Translations under genes and position numbers: made by a program | Notes under the pieces: generated by a model | What the model saw: the letters and a program-made list of their open reading frames with translations, nothing else | The model's database searches: none | What the model was told of the DNA's origin: nothing | Shown here: positions 42,686 through 52,207 of the stretch, piece after piece | Numbering within the stretch: position 1 is the first letter of the stretch | Layout: every line of letters begins with the position of its first letter | Source: Oscillospiraceae bacterium | GTDB taxonomy: Bacteria > Bacillota > Clostridia > Oscillospirales > Ruminococcaceae | Direction: 5' to 3' | NCBI GenBank assembly: GCA_021769725.1 | Contig: JAETSI010000008.1 | Location: 1-64,000, forward strand | DNA length: 64,000 nt

Positions 42686-45415
42686 TTATTTTTTCTTGAG
42701 CTTGGCAAGTTTATAGATGAACAGTTCGATTGAGATAAGTCCTACGACGGCAGCTCCTGCAATGAGAGCGATCAAGCCGACGTTTCCTTTATCATCCTCG
42801 TCTTTTGTATCTTTGCTTTCTTTTTTATTTCTGCTATTATCGTCAGCGTCGGTATTTTTTATGGAATCATCCTTATCGCTGTCATATTTTTGACCAGTAT
42901 CTGACGGAGTTTCTGTAGAGGACTGATCGTTCTTATCATAAACGGGAGCGCCGGTCTCTCCAATAATGATACCGCCGTTTTCCTGAGCTGTAAATCCTGC
43001 CAGCCATGCAAGCGAAGCATTCCAGTTAATAGTACATTCGTTTACAGACCATGCCTCGATGTGATCCATATAGCATTTCTGCGGTTTAATTTCACCTTTT
43101 TTCCAGCCCATTCCCTTAACCCATGGATCCTGCATACCAGAGTTCGGACCGCCGGAAAGTACGCCGTCGGGGGCGCTGGGAAATGCTTCATCGATCTGAT
43201 TTGCCCAGTAGCGATGATGAGGATTCTTTATGGCATTTGCTCCGTAGCCTGTTACATAGGAGTTATCCATTGCATTTCTGCCGAGAAGATAATCCATACC
43301 GCCGATAACGCCGTCCATGTATTTATCATCTCCGGTAAGCATATAGGCGTATGCAATAACTATCGAATTATCAGCAACAACAGAGTTTGAACCCCAGATG
43401 TATCCTTCGTCACTGTCGTTATAGCTTATCTTGCTCTGACCGTAAGGCAGACCGTAGCCCTGGCTGTCTTCCAGTTCGATATAAGAGTCGGCTGTATTGC
43501 AAATATTCTTTTTTATGTCGTCCATATCATCGGATGGAATGCTTTTTTCATTGACAGCAAGACTCATCGTTCCGAGCGCTGCGGTATGTCCCCAGTCAAA
43601 GCTGCCAATGCTGCCTGCGCTTTCGCCACCGTTCATTGTTTCGGGAACGGTCAGGAAAAAATCAGAATTTTTCATATCTTTGTAATACATATCATCCCCG
43701 GTAGTGATGTAAAGCTCGCAGGCAGCCCAGTAGAATTCGTCATCTACAAAGTCGTCTCCGTAAGCTCCGCCGCCAATGGAACTGTCAAGGGGGGCAAATA
43801 CGTCCGGATTCTTTTTGGCTGCTTCATAGGCATCTTCCGCTGCATCAAGACATTCTTCGGCAAATTCGGGGTCAATGTCTTTCCAGAGACGTGCAGCCTG
43901 AGCGCCGCAGGCAGCCAGATTAAGGGTAGCAGCCGTTGTGGGCGGTTTTACGATACGCTTCATTTCATCGTCGGCAGGAGCAATTCCCAGACCGGTCCAC
44001 TTTTCGTCATGAGCTTTGTGATATGCCATATCCTTGTATTTGCCGTCTTCAACGATCATTTTGAGCATCCATTCCATTTCCCATCTTGCCTCGTCAAGAA
44101 GATCGGGATTACCGTTGGAATTTTCCGGCATAAGCATACTGCCATCGCCGTAGACATTTTCATAACCGTTTTTGAGAGAAGTCTCATACTGATTCTGCAT
44201 CATCCAGAGGGAAAATCCGCCGTTTACTACATATTTTCCATGATCTCCGGCATCGTACCAACCGCCGGAAACGTCAATGGTCTTGCCGGTAGTGCCGCTT
44301 TCCCAGTCGGACATGATCTCGGCATTGTCTGTGGGATGACCGGCGGCTCTTGCGAGTTTATCCTTGTCGCCGGAGGAAATGTACTGACTTTCTATTTCAA
44401 TGCTGCTTCTGTTCTGGTAGAAGTAGTTTAGCGAATCATAAAGGAGACTGGAGTATACGGAAGAATCACCGATTGATATCTTGCGGCTGACTTCCCCGTT
44501 TTCCGTTTCAATAGTATAAGTTCCGGCATCGTTAAAATCGGAAAAATCGAGGATATGGACATTGTCTCCCGAATCTTTATCCTTTCCGAAAGGCTTGCTT
44601 GTTCCTGAATATACTGATTTTCCTGAATCGTCAAGGATCTTGAAATCAACGGCGCTCTTACTGTCGCTGAGCAGTGTTGCACGTTTTGTCCGGTCTGCAA
44701 GATATCCAACCTGGTTCGTCATTATAGGGCAGCGAACTTTTTCGCCAATGATTTCGTAGTCGTTCTCGTCACTTGTGAGATCGATAAGGGACATATTGTC
44801 AAAGGTAATTACCGTTCCTTCGGGGAAGCAGTCGCCGGGCGTATACTGTCCGTCACCTCCGAAATGGAAGGCCCATTCGGCGACATCCAGCGATTCTGAG
44901 GCGGTGAATGTAAGGCTGACCTTCTTAGTTTCGTTTGCGCCTATCTGAATAAGATCCCAGGTGGAGTTAAAATCCGGACCATTGTCAGCCATCATGTTGT
45001 GCCAGATCTCCACATCGCCGTCAAGATTGCCGATCTTGGTATAATATTTTCCGCTGTTTGACGGAGTTATTTCATATTCTACCTGATACTGATGACCGGC
45101 AGTTATCTTCAGTCCACGATGACGGAACTGACAGTCCCAGCGATCCTCACCGCCTCTGGAGGCTCCGCCGGGATTGTTAATGGTTATTTTATATACGCCG
45201 TCTTCGATTACAAAGTCCATTTTGGATGGTCCTGATTCAACTATATGCCAGGGGAGACCTATCCCGTCATCAAAGTTTGTCTGTCCCAGCTGCTGACCTG
45301 CATTTGCATTGGTAAGGGGAATCTGTACAAGCGCCGGAGCTGCTGCCGCACCGGTGATAACAATTGCTGCTGCCAATGACATGACTTTATTTCTGATCTG
45401 TCTGGATTTTATCAT
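42686..45415 (-). CDS. Membrane-anchored GH9 cellulase with CBM4 and Ig-like domain
   Basis: A 909-residue exported enzyme. Order: signal peptide about 1-37; a CBM4-type module about 42-215; the GH9-associated Ig-like domain (PIMTNQVGYL) about 228-305; the GH9 (alpha/alpha)6 barrel about 320-820 with the catalytic-Asp motif GGWYDAGDHGKYV near 396; a Ser/Asp/Lys-rich spacer; and a C-terminal helix (IALIAGAAVVGLISIELFIY) followed by KLAKLKKK, a stop-transfer anchor. No dockerin. I start at the ATG at 45415 because GGAGG precedes it and a signal peptide follows; a longer in-frame ORF to 45541 runs through the hairpin element and is not protein-like. Confidence 0.92.
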   Translation of the reverse strand: MIKSRQIRNKVMSLAAAIVITGAAAAPALVQIPLTNANAGQQLGQTNFDDGIGLPWHIVESGPSKMDFVIEDGVYKITINNPGGASRGGEDRWDCQFRHRGLKITAGHQYQVEYEITPSNSGKYYTKIGNLDGDVEIWHNMMADNGPDFNSTWDLIQIGANETKKVSLTFTASESLDVAEWAFHFGGDGQYTPGDCFPEGTVITFDNMSLIDLTSDENDYEIIGEKVRCPIMTNQVGYLADRTKRATLLSDSKSAVDFKILDDSGKSVYSGTSKPFGKDKDSGDNVHILDFSDFNDAGTYTIETENGEVSRKISIGDSSVYSSLLYDSLNYFYQNRSSIEIESQYISSGDKDKLARAAGHPTDNAEIMSDWESGTTGKTIDVSGGWYDAGDHGKYVVNGGFSLWMMQNQYETSLKNGYENVYGDGSMLMPENSNGNPDLLDEARWEMEWMLKMIVEDGKYKDMAYHKAHDEKWTGLGIAPADDEMKRIVKPPTTAATLNLAACGAQAARLWKDIDPEFAEECLDAAEDAYEAAKKNPDVFAPLDSSIGGGAYGDDFVDDEFYWAACELYITTGDDMYYKDMKNSDFFLTVPETMNGGESAGSIGSFDWGHTAALGTMSLAVNEKSIPSDDMDDIKKNICNTADSYIELEDSQGYGLPYGQSKISYNDSDEGYIWGSNSVVADNSIVIAYAYMLTGDDKYMDGVIGGMDYLLGRNAMDNSYVTGYGANAIKNPHHRYWANQIDEAFPSAPDGVLSGGPNSGMQDPWVKGMGWKKGEIKPQKCYMDHIEAWSVNECTINWNASLAWLAGFTAQENGGIIIGETGAPVYDKNDQSSTETPSDTGQKYDSDKDDSIKNTDADDNSRNKKESKDTKDEDDKGNVGLIALIAGAAVVGLISIELFIYKLAKLKKK

Positions 45416-45433
45416 TATATTACCTCCAATTTT

Positions 45434-45593
45434 TATACTCGCCTCTGTTTCAAAATATCCAGTTATGCCGGCAGAAATTCCGTCTGTCTGCGTTGTCGTT
45501 GTCACCATACGACAGTATGCTTTTCTCCTCCGCCTTGACACACGAAATTTCTATCCGGCATTCTTTGGATATTTTGAAACAGAGGCGAGTATA
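45434..45593 (-). repeat. 160-bp hairpin leader element, copy 2 (upstream of GH9)
   Basis: Perfect 28-bp arms (45434-45461 and 45566-45593) around 104 bp, same length and orientation as copy 1 at 14696-14855. The arms differ from copy 1 at three positions and each difference is matched on the opposite arm. Inner CTGA/TCAG of copy 1 is CCGG/CCGG here, again paired. The core of about 60 bp is nearly unchanged. It ends 19 nt before the GH9 start codon. Confidence 0.85.
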
Positions 45594-45944
45594 TCTCTTA
45601 ATTTATTTCTTTATAACTCTATAATATTACTTTAATACTTTTTGAATATAAAGTAAAGCAAAAAGAAAAAAGTTTACAATTGATTTGTGGAAAACTCTGT
45701 TTTTTCTATATTTCAAGTGGATAAGAGAGGGGTTTTTGTGGTAAAATACATAGTGAGACGCTCTGGACAACATATCCGTAGACGGTATTTTTATGCAATC
45801 TGACGAAAAAGCATATTCCATTTCGTTACGCTATATCTTTGGCATCATCATATGGCAAGAAAAAATTTCTTATAAGTCTTTTCAAGTCTTGACAAATATG
45901 ATATAATAGAAATGATAAACAAATTTTTTATTGGAGATTGATTT
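45594..45944. other. Divergent GH9/helicase intergenic region
   Basis: This 351-bp AT-rich stretch must hold the promoters for the GH9 operon (minus) and the helicase (plus). Candidates are weak: TTCAAA-N17-TATAGA on the minus strand near 45622-45650, and TATAAT at 45902-45907 on the plus strand with a poor -35. TTGACA at 45889 has no good -10 at the right distance. No gene is supported here. Confidence 0.4.
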
Positions 45945-48305
45945 ATGGAACTTAATTCTTTTATAGCAGCAAAGCGAAAAGCGTTGAAAAAGTATTTCAG
46001 TCGGATGAATGAGATGCAGCAGGAAGCGGTATTTACCATTGAAGGTCCGTTACTCGTTTTGGCAGGCGCAGGAAGCGGAAAAACAACGGTTATTGTCAAC
46101 CGTATAGCCAACATGATAAATTTCGGAAACGCCTATATGGATGAGTCTCTGCCGGGAAGCGAAGTGGATATCTCTTTTCTTAACGACTATGCAGACGGAA
46201 AGACGGACGATTTTGAAACTTTGCGTGATATAACTGCCGTTTCACCTGTAAAGCCCTGGAATATTCTTGCGATAACGTTTACCAACAAAGCGGCTGGAGA
46301 ACTTCGTGAACGTCTTGCGGCTATGCTCGGGGAGGACGGCATGAATATCAATGCTTCTACTTTTCACTCTGCCTGCGTGAGAATTCTCAGGAGCGAGATC
46401 GAAGCAATTGGCTATAGCCGTGACTTTACTATTTATGATTCGGACGACAGCCAGCGTCTCATAAAAAATATTATGGCGGATATAGATATTTCTGAAAAGC
46501 AGATTGCTCCAAGATCTATTCTCAGTGAGATAAGCTTTGCCAAGGATAAAATGATTACTCCGTCGGAAATGCGCAGCGGGGCGGGGCAGGATTACAGAAA
46601 AAAAGTTATTTCCCGGATATATGGACTTTATCAGGAACGTCTGAAAGAAGCCAACGCACTGGATTTTGACGATATTCTCTGCCGCACTGTTGATCTGTTT
46701 GAGCAGTTCCCGGAGGTGCTTGAAAAATATCAGAAGCGTTATAAGTATATAATGGTTGATGAGTACCAGGACACAAACCATGTACAGTTCAGACTTGTTT
46801 CCCTGCTTTCTGCCGGTCACGGAAACCTGTGTGTTGTGGGAGACGACGACCAGAGCATATATAAATTCAGGGGAGCGAATATTGAAAATATCCTTGGCTT
46901 TGAATCAATGTTCAAGGGGGCAAAGGTTATTCGTCTGGAGCAGAATTACCGTTCGACTCAGACAATTCTGGATGCGGCTAATTCCGTTATTTCAAACAAC
47001 TGCGGACGCAAGGAAAAATCTCTGTGGACAAGAGGCGAAAAAGGAGAAAAGGTCTACTGGTATAAAGCTGTGGATGAGTCTGACGAGGCACAGTTTGTTG
47101 CCGATACGATACAGGAACATTACCGGAACAGCGGAAAATATAGTTCATGTGCTGTTCTCTACCGCATGAACGCTCAGTCCAATGCCGTTGAACGGACTTT
47201 TGTGAAGTGTGGCATTCCTTACAAGGTATACGGCGGCATGAGATTCTATGACCGCAAGGAAATCAAGGATGTTACCTCATATCTGGCGTTTATCAACAAT
47301 CACAGCGATATGCTCCGGTTCAGCCGTATCATAAACGAGCCGAAGAGGGGAATAGGAGATTCAACTCTTACACTTATCGAGGAAATAAGCCGTGACCTCA
47401 GAATTACACCTTTTGAAGTTCTGAAAACTGCCGGTGAGTATGCTCCTTTGGTGAAAAAGGCGAACGTACTGAAAAATGCTTACAATATGTTTGAATATCT
47501 TACGGAAAAGGCCGAGGAGCTTCCGCTTGATGAATTTTTGGATTTACTTCTTGACAAGACTGGATATATGGATTATCTTAAAACATTCGACAATGCCGAA
47601 ACGAAGATAGAAAATGTTCAGGAACTCCGTTCTTCAATGGTAAAGTATATGCAGGAATCAGATGAACCATCCCTTAACGGCTTTCTTGAAGAAGTCGCCT
47701 TGTTCAGCGAGGCAGACAGAGATGATTCTTCGGACGACAGGGTTACTCTCATGACAGTTCACTCCGCAAAGGGTCTTGAATATGAGAATGTTTTTGTGGT
47801 GGGAATGGACGACGGAATATTTCCCAGTTCCAGATCTTTTGACAGTCAGGAAGATATGGAAGAGGAGCGTCGCCTTGCTTACGTTGCCATCACAAGGGCA
47901 AAGAAAAGACTTTATCTGACAAATGCCAGAAAGCGTATGCTCTTCGGTCAGACGCAGACGAATATTACTTCACGGTTTATGAGGGAGATCGGCGGTGAAT
48001 TGATTGAAAAACACGATAATGCGGCAGCTATGAAAAACAGTCTTTCCGGAAACGATATTGCTGTCGTTGAGGTGCAGTCAACTTCACTTCAGCAGCAGCT
48101 TGCACGTAATAAGAACCTTTCAAATGCAAGTGTGAAAGCCAATGTTACATATACGGCAGGTGAGCGTGTTCAGCACAATATCTTTGGCGAGGGAACTATT
48201 ATTTCTGCAAAGTCCATGGCTAATGATACGCTGCTTGAAATCGCTTTTGAAAAGGTCGGAACAAAGAAGATTATGGCAAATTATGCCAAGATTAAAAAAA
48301 TATGA
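45945..48305 (+). CDS. pcrA: UvrD/PcrA-type DNA helicase
   Basis: A 786-residue superfamily 1A 3'-5' helicase. Walker A AGAGSGKTTV near residue 37, Walker B VDEYQDTN near 271, GDDDQSIYKFRGA near 294, QNYRST near 327, and the C-terminal VTLMTVHSAKGLEYENVFVVG near 600 match PcrA/UvrD. It acts in repair and removal of proteins from DNA. The C-terminus ends in a beta-rich VQHNIFGEGTI segment typical of PcrA. RBS TTGGAG. pyk follows after 16 nt. PcrA is preferred over UvrD by length and host. Confidence 0.93.
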   Translation: MELNSFIAAKRKALKKYFSRMNEMQQEAVFTIEGPLLVLAGAGSGKTTVIVNRIANMINFGNAYMDESLPGSEVDISFLNDYADGKTDDFETLRDITAVSPVKPWNILAITFTNKAAGELRERLAAMLGEDGMNINASTFHSACVRILRSEIEAIGYSRDFTIYDSDDSQRLIKNIMADIDISEKQIAPRSILSEISFAKDKMITPSEMRSGAGQDYRKKVISRIYGLYQERLKEANALDFDDILCRTVDLFEQFPEVLEKYQKRYKYIMVDEYQDTNHVQFRLVSLLSAGHGNLCVVGDDDQSIYKFRGANIENILGFESMFKGAKVIRLEQNYRSTQTILDAANSVISNNCGRKEKSLWTRGEKGEKVYWYKAVDESDEAQFVADTIQEHYRNSGKYSSCAVLYRMNAQSNAVERTFVKCGIPYKVYGGMRFYDRKEIKDVTSYLAFINNHSDMLRFSRIINEPKRGIGDSTLTLIEEISRDLRITPFEVLKTAGEYAPLVKKANVLKNAYNMFEYLTEKAEELPLDEFLDLLLDKTGYMDYLKTFDNAETKIENVQELRSSMVKYMQESDEPSLNGFLEEVALFSEADRDDSSDDRVTLMTVHSAKGLEYENVFVVGMDDGIFPSSRSFDSQEDMEEERRLAYVAITRAKKRLYLTNARKRMLFGQTQTNITSRFMREIGGELIEKHDNAAAMKNSLSGNDIAVVEVQSTSLQQQLARNKNLSNASVKANVTYTAGERVQHNIFGEGTIISAKSMANDTLLEIAFEKVGTKKIMANYAKIKKI

Positions 48306-48321
48306 CCAAGGGGGTTCTTTT

Positions 48322-49746
48322 ATGAGAAAAACGAAAATTGTATGTACTATAGGTCCTGCTACTGATAACGAAAATATAATGCGTGAACTTATGCTTGCCG
48401 GCATGAACGTTGCCCGATTCAATTTTTCGCATGGAGATTATGAAACTCATGAAAAACGATTCAGAGTTATAGAAAAGCTCAGGACGGAGCTTGATCTGCC
48501 AATAGCAACTCTCCTTGATACAAAGGGACCTGAGATAAGACTGGGCAAATTTGTAAACGATAAACCTGTCGAGATATTTGACGGGGATATATATACGCTT
48601 ACCACTGAAGATGTTCCGTGTACAAACGAGGTCGGAAGCGTAAGTTTCAAGAAGCTGCCGAGAGATGTAAGCATCGGTACAAAAATACTTATCAACGACG
48701 GAGTGATCGAGCTTGTTGCTGAAAAAGTGAGCAGTACTGATATAGTATGCCGTGTTGTGCATGGTGGAATTCTTTCCAATAATAAAGGTATAAATGTTCC
48801 GGGCGTGCAGCTTTCAATGCCATATCTCAGCGAAAGGGATATGGATGATCTTGAATTCGGTTCAAAAATCGGGTTTGACTTTATTGCAGCAAGTTTTGTA
48901 CGCACGGCAGCTGATATTAACTATCTGAGGAAATTTACCCAGAGTCTGGGATGGTTTAATGTGCGGATCATTGCAAAGATCGAGAACATTGACGGTGTTG
49001 AGAACATTGATGAGATACTCGAAGCTGCCGACGGTATAATGGTCGCACGAGGTGATATGGGCGTTGAGATACCATTTGAGCAGATACCTGCCATTCAGAA
49101 GCAGATAATCAAAAAGGGCTATAATTCAGGAAAACAGGTCATTACTGCCACGCAGATGCTGGAATCAATGATAACAAATCCACGTCCTACCAGAGCAGAG
49201 ATAACCGATGTTGCCAATGCGATATACGACGGAACAAGCGCTATAATGCTTTCCGGCGAAACAGCAGCCGGAGCTTATCCTGTGGAAACGGTAAAGACTA
49301 TGGCTCTTATTGCGGAAACCACAGAAAAGAATATCGACTACAGGGGAAGATTTGCAATAAGGCGTTCAGAGCCTAACGGCAATATCGCCGAAGCTATTGC
49401 GCACGCCACTGTAACAACAGCGCATGATCTTAATGCAAAGGCCATAATTACGGTATCTTTGGGCGGTCAGACGGCACGTTTGATTTCAAAATACCGTCCT
49501 GCCTGTTCGATAATCAGCTGTACGATGAGTGAAGTCGTATGCCGTCAGATGAATATGAGCTGGGGAGTTATCCCATATATTATTGACGAAAAGAACAGCA
49601 CTGATGATCTTTTTGCTGCCGCTGTTGAGGCAGCTGAGTCTCATCGACTTGTTGAGGACGGTGATCTTGTGGCTATCACTGCCGGAGTTCCGCTCGGTGT
49701 TTCAGGAACCACGAATCTTATGAAAGTTGAGAGGATAGGTAAATAA
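48322..49746 (+). CDS. pyk: Pyruvate kinase
   Basis: A 474-residue glycolytic enzyme making pyruvate and ATP from phosphoenolpyruvate. RKTKIVCTIGPATD at the start, NFSHGDYE near 35, the K/E/D-containing MVARGDMGVEIP near 240 and ITATQMLESMI near 272 are canonical. It lacks the extra C-terminal PEP-utiliser domain of many Bacillus enzymes. I start at the ATG at 48322 with AAGGGGG before it. It is probably co-transcribed with pcrA. Confidence 0.96.
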   Translation: MRKTKIVCTIGPATDNENIMRELMLAGMNVARFNFSHGDYETHEKRFRVIEKLRTELDLPIATLLDTKGPEIRLGKFVNDKPVEIFDGDIYTLTTEDVPCTNEVGSVSFKKLPRDVSIGTKILINDGVIELVAEKVSSTDIVCRVVHGGILSNNKGINVPGVQLSMPYLSERDMDDLEFGSKIGFDFIAASFVRTAADINYLRKFTQSLGWFNVRIIAKIENIDGVENIDEILEAADGIMVARGDMGVEIPFEQIPAIQKQIIKKGYNSGKQVITATQMLESMITNPRPTRAEITDVANAIYDGTSAIMLSGETAAGAYPVETVKTMALIAETTEKNIDYRGRFAIRRSEPNGNIAEAIAHATVTTAHDLNAKAIITVSLGGQTARLISKYRPACSIISCTMSEVVCRQMNMSWGVIPYIIDEKNSTDDLFAAAVEAAESHRLVEDGDLVAITAGVPLGVSGTTNLMKVERIGK

Positions 49747-49754
49747 CATTTTAT

Positions 49755-49787
49755 TAAAAAACGACACCTGTCAGGTGCCGTTTTTTT
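49755..49787. terminator. Bidirectional terminator between pyk and GH9-dockerin gene
   Basis: A6CG-A-CACC pairs with GGTG-C-CGT6, loop TGTCA. A- and T-runs on both sides serve both convergent genes. Confidence 0.85.
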
Positions 49788-49813
49788 GTTTGTCATATTA
49801 TGCTCTGATGCTG

Positions 49814-52207
49814 TTATCGTCCGATTATAAGACGTCTTATAAGAACAAGGTCAAAGACATTTATCACGCCGTCTTTGCAGATATCGGCGGCTTCAGTCTG
49901 TTCAGGTGTAAGTTTCGCTGTTCTGATGATGTATCTCTGTAACAGTACAACATCGGCGATGCTTACTTTGCCGTCAGAGTTTATGTCTCCCGGAACGATT
50001 TCCGGAAGATTCGTGGAAGTAGTCGTTGTCGTAGAAGAAGTTGTGGTTGAAGTGGTGGTAGTTGTAGATGTCGTAGCAGAAGAAGTTGTGGTTGAAGTAG
50101 TAGTTGTTGTAGATGTTGTAGAAGAAGTTGTGGTTGAAGTGGTGGTAGTTGTAGATGTCGTAGCAGAAGAAGTTGTGGTTGAAGTGGTGGTAGTTGTAGA
50201 TGTTGTAGAAGAAGTTGTGATTGAAGTAGTAGTTGTTGTAGATGTTGTAGAAGAAGTTGTGGTTGAAGTGGTGGTAGTTGTAGATGTCGCAGCAGAAGAA
50301 GTTGTGGTTGAAGTGGTGGTTGTTGTAGATGATGTTGTCTGCGGTATTTCATTTTTTGCCGTATACACTTTGATCGAGTCTATCTTGTAATTATTGTTCG
50401 ACAGCCACCAGAAGCCTATTTTAAGCGTACCGTATTTATAATTTATTGCTTTGGATGTTGCAGAGTCGATATTCCATACAGCAGCAGCGGTGTTTTTGTC
50501 ATGATATTCGTTGAAATTATCGCTTTGATACCAGTCGCTTTCATTTATGGTAGAACCGAAAGCGCCGTTCCATGTTCCTATTGTGCTGTCAGAAGAGATC
50601 GTCACTTCAACTTTATAGGCTGTTTCTCCGTCGGGAATATTAAATTCAGACCAAAGCCAACCGGGGAAATTGTCACTCATGCTGCCGCTTGAAAGGTCGG
50701 GATGTATTTCATATTCACCAGCGTTTACAATTTTGACTGTAGTTGTTGTAGTTGATGCAGGTTTTGAAGTTGTAGTAGTCGTTGTTGTTTTATTTCCGCC
50801 TGAAACTGTTGTAGTTGTTACAGGTGGCTGATATGATCCGTTGCCGTATATTTTAGTGACCCCCTCGATTGACGAAACAGGAGCACCTGTCTTATAGATC
50901 GTATAAAGACCGGCAGCTGCTCCCACAAGAGCTGCGTTGTAATCGCAGGCAACCTCGTTGCATTTATAATCCGCTCTGCTGTCCTGATAAGTTCCGCCTG
51001 CGTCTGTCGGTCCGCCTACAAGAGCGCCTACGAGCGTGTATTTTGAAGGTGATTCATCTTCGGCTGAGGATGTTCCGGAACAAGCTCTGTGATGCGGCTT
51101 TGATGCAGAATTTGAAGCGTACCCTACAACAAAGCAGGTGTTCTGCGGATTGTCTCCAAGAATGTAATTCATCTGCCCCCTGCACCAATCGGAATAATTT
51201 TTTCCGGAATGCTGCTGTGAAATGAGAGCAGTCATCTGCATGGAACAGTTAAGACGTGCGCTGCCCCATGAATCAAGGAAAAAATAATTGCTTCCGTTAG
51301 CTTTTTCGCTCATCCAGTTGTTGGGCTTGCTCCAATCGCCGGTAATGCGGCTGTAGAGGCAGGCTGCACCCATATCAACATTATCCCAGCCATGAATCCA
51401 TCCGAGGTACTGTGACTGCTTTGAAGCACAATCGTTTTTGTACTGTTCGTTGTTTGTTGCAAGGTACAGCCAACCGGCAGCCCATGCCTGATCGTCACGG
51501 CAGCCAGAGCTGCTATAGAATCCCTCTGGTCCGTATGTTGCTACTTGATTATATTGAGTTGAGAATTTGTAGAGAGCCTCGGCGTATTTCAGATCCTCTT
51601 CATTACCAAAGTTGATATAATTTACTGCGAGAGCTGCTGCATACTCTGCGGCGATGTCACTCGCACCGTTTGATGTCCAGTACATCTGACGGCTGCCGCT
51701 CTGATTTTCAGGAGATCCCCAGTAGCTGTGATCTTCATTGCCATTCCCTTTTTGGTAGAGAAAGTCAGAAACGCTGTCACCGTTGAGCTTTGTTGATCTT
51801 TTAAAGAAATCGCAGAAATGATCGGTTATGAGTTTAAGGTGTTCTGTCTGACCTGTTGAATCGAATGCGTCCTTGAATTCAAAGTAGCTCCAGCCAAGTG
51901 TTGAAGCGGTATATCCCTGTGGAAGTCCGAACATAGCGTGATCTCCTGCGTCGTGGAAACCGCCGGGAACTTCGTCGGAAGTATGGCAATTGCTACGCCA
52001 TGAAAGACCGGTCTTGGAGCTTATGTCGCCGCAGAAATTAGCGTCGTAGAAGTAGAGTGAATACTGGAGAAGTTTTGCGTAGTTGTCGGGGTCTTCTGCA
52101 GCTGCTGATGCAGGAACAGAGGGGCTGACCGGAGATGTTCCGAGAGCGACAACAACTGCGGAAGCCGCCGCAGTAATTTGTCTGAATAATTTAAAATGTT
52201 TCATCAT
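49814..52207 (-). CDS. Secreted GH9 cellulase with carbohydrate-binding module and dockerin
   Basis: A 797-residue exported cellulase. Signal peptide about 1-36; GH9 barrel about 40-455 starting LLQYSLYFYDANFCG, with catalytic GGFHDAGDHAMFG near 83 and the acid-bearing CNEVACDYNAALVG near 420; a Thr linker; a beta-sandwich module about 495-620 (EIHPDLSSGSMSDNFPGW...) probably a CBM; a long Ser/Thr repeat linker about 625-735; and a classical type I dockerin (GDINSDGKVSIADVVLLQRY; ADICKDGVINVFDLVLIRRL) at the end. It lacks the N-terminal Ig/CBM4 of the other GH9. It should be attached to a cohesin scaffold. Confidence 0.93.
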   Translation of the reverse strand: MMKHFKLFRQITAAASAVVVALGTSPVSPSVPASAAAEDPDNYAKLLQYSLYFYDANFCGDISSKTGLSWRSNCHTSDEVPGGFHDAGDHAMFGLPQGYTASTLGWSYFEFKDAFDSTGQTEHLKLITDHFCDFFKRSTKLNGDSVSDFLYQKGNGNEDHSYWGSPENQSGSRQMYWTSNGASDIAAEYAAALAVNYINFGNEEDLKYAEALYKFSTQYNQVATYGPEGFYSSSGCRDDQAWAAGWLYLATNNEQYKNDCASKQSQYLGWIHGWDNVDMGAACLYSRITGDWSKPNNWMSEKANGSNYFFLDSWGSARLNCSMQMTALISQQHSGKNYSDWCRGQMNYILGDNPQNTCFVVGYASNSASKPHHRACSGTSSAEDESPSKYTLVGALVGGPTDAGGTYQDSRADYKCNEVACDYNAALVGAAAGLYTIYKTGAPVSSIEGVTKIYGNGSYQPPVTTTTVSGGNKTTTTTTTSKPASTTTTTVKIVNAGEYEIHPDLSSGSMSDNFPGWLWSEFNIPDGETAYKVEVTISSDSTIGTWNGAFGSTINESDWYQSDNFNEYHDKNTAAAVWNIDSATSKAINYKYGTLKIGFWWLSNNNYKIDSIKVYTAKNEIPQTTSSTTTTTSTTTSSAATSTTTTTSTTTSSTTSTTTTTSITTSSTTSTTTTTSTTTSSATTSTTTTTSTTTSSTTSTTTTTSTTTSSATTSTTTTTSTTTSSTTTTTSTNLPEIVPGDINSDGKVSIADVVLLQRYIIRTAKLTPEQTEAADICKDGVINVFDLVLIRRLIIGR
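50010..50335. repeat. Alternating 42/45-bp repeats encoding a Ser/Thr linker
   Basis: Units coding TSTTTSSTTSTTTT and TSTTTSSATTSTTTT alternate about seven times between the CBM and dockerin. Units are nearly identical, so expansion or contraction is likely. Confidence 0.85.

Noticed and set aside
45684..45730. DnaA-box-like words (TTTTCCACA, TTATCCACT)
   Set aside because: Only two degenerate matches, no dnaA/dnaN or AT-rich unwinding cluster, so no origin is called.
45627..45821. 64-codon minus-strand ORF upstream of the GH9 element
   Set aside because: No RBS, low-complexity composition and no family; the region is better read as promoter DNA.
45889..45917. TTGACA upstream of the helicase as a promoter
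   Set aside because: The only good TATAAT is just 7 bp further, and nothing at 16-18 bp is convincing; left as weak candidate only.
48142..48321. 60-residue N-terminal extension of pyruvate kinase
   Set aside because: It overlaps the helicase gene and lacks an RBS, while MRKTKIVCTIGPAT with AAGGGGG is the usual Pyk start.
50010..50335. Regularly spaced repeats that could suggest a CRISPR array
   Set aside because: The units are contiguous, without unique spacers, and lie in frame inside a cellulase linker; no cas gene is near.
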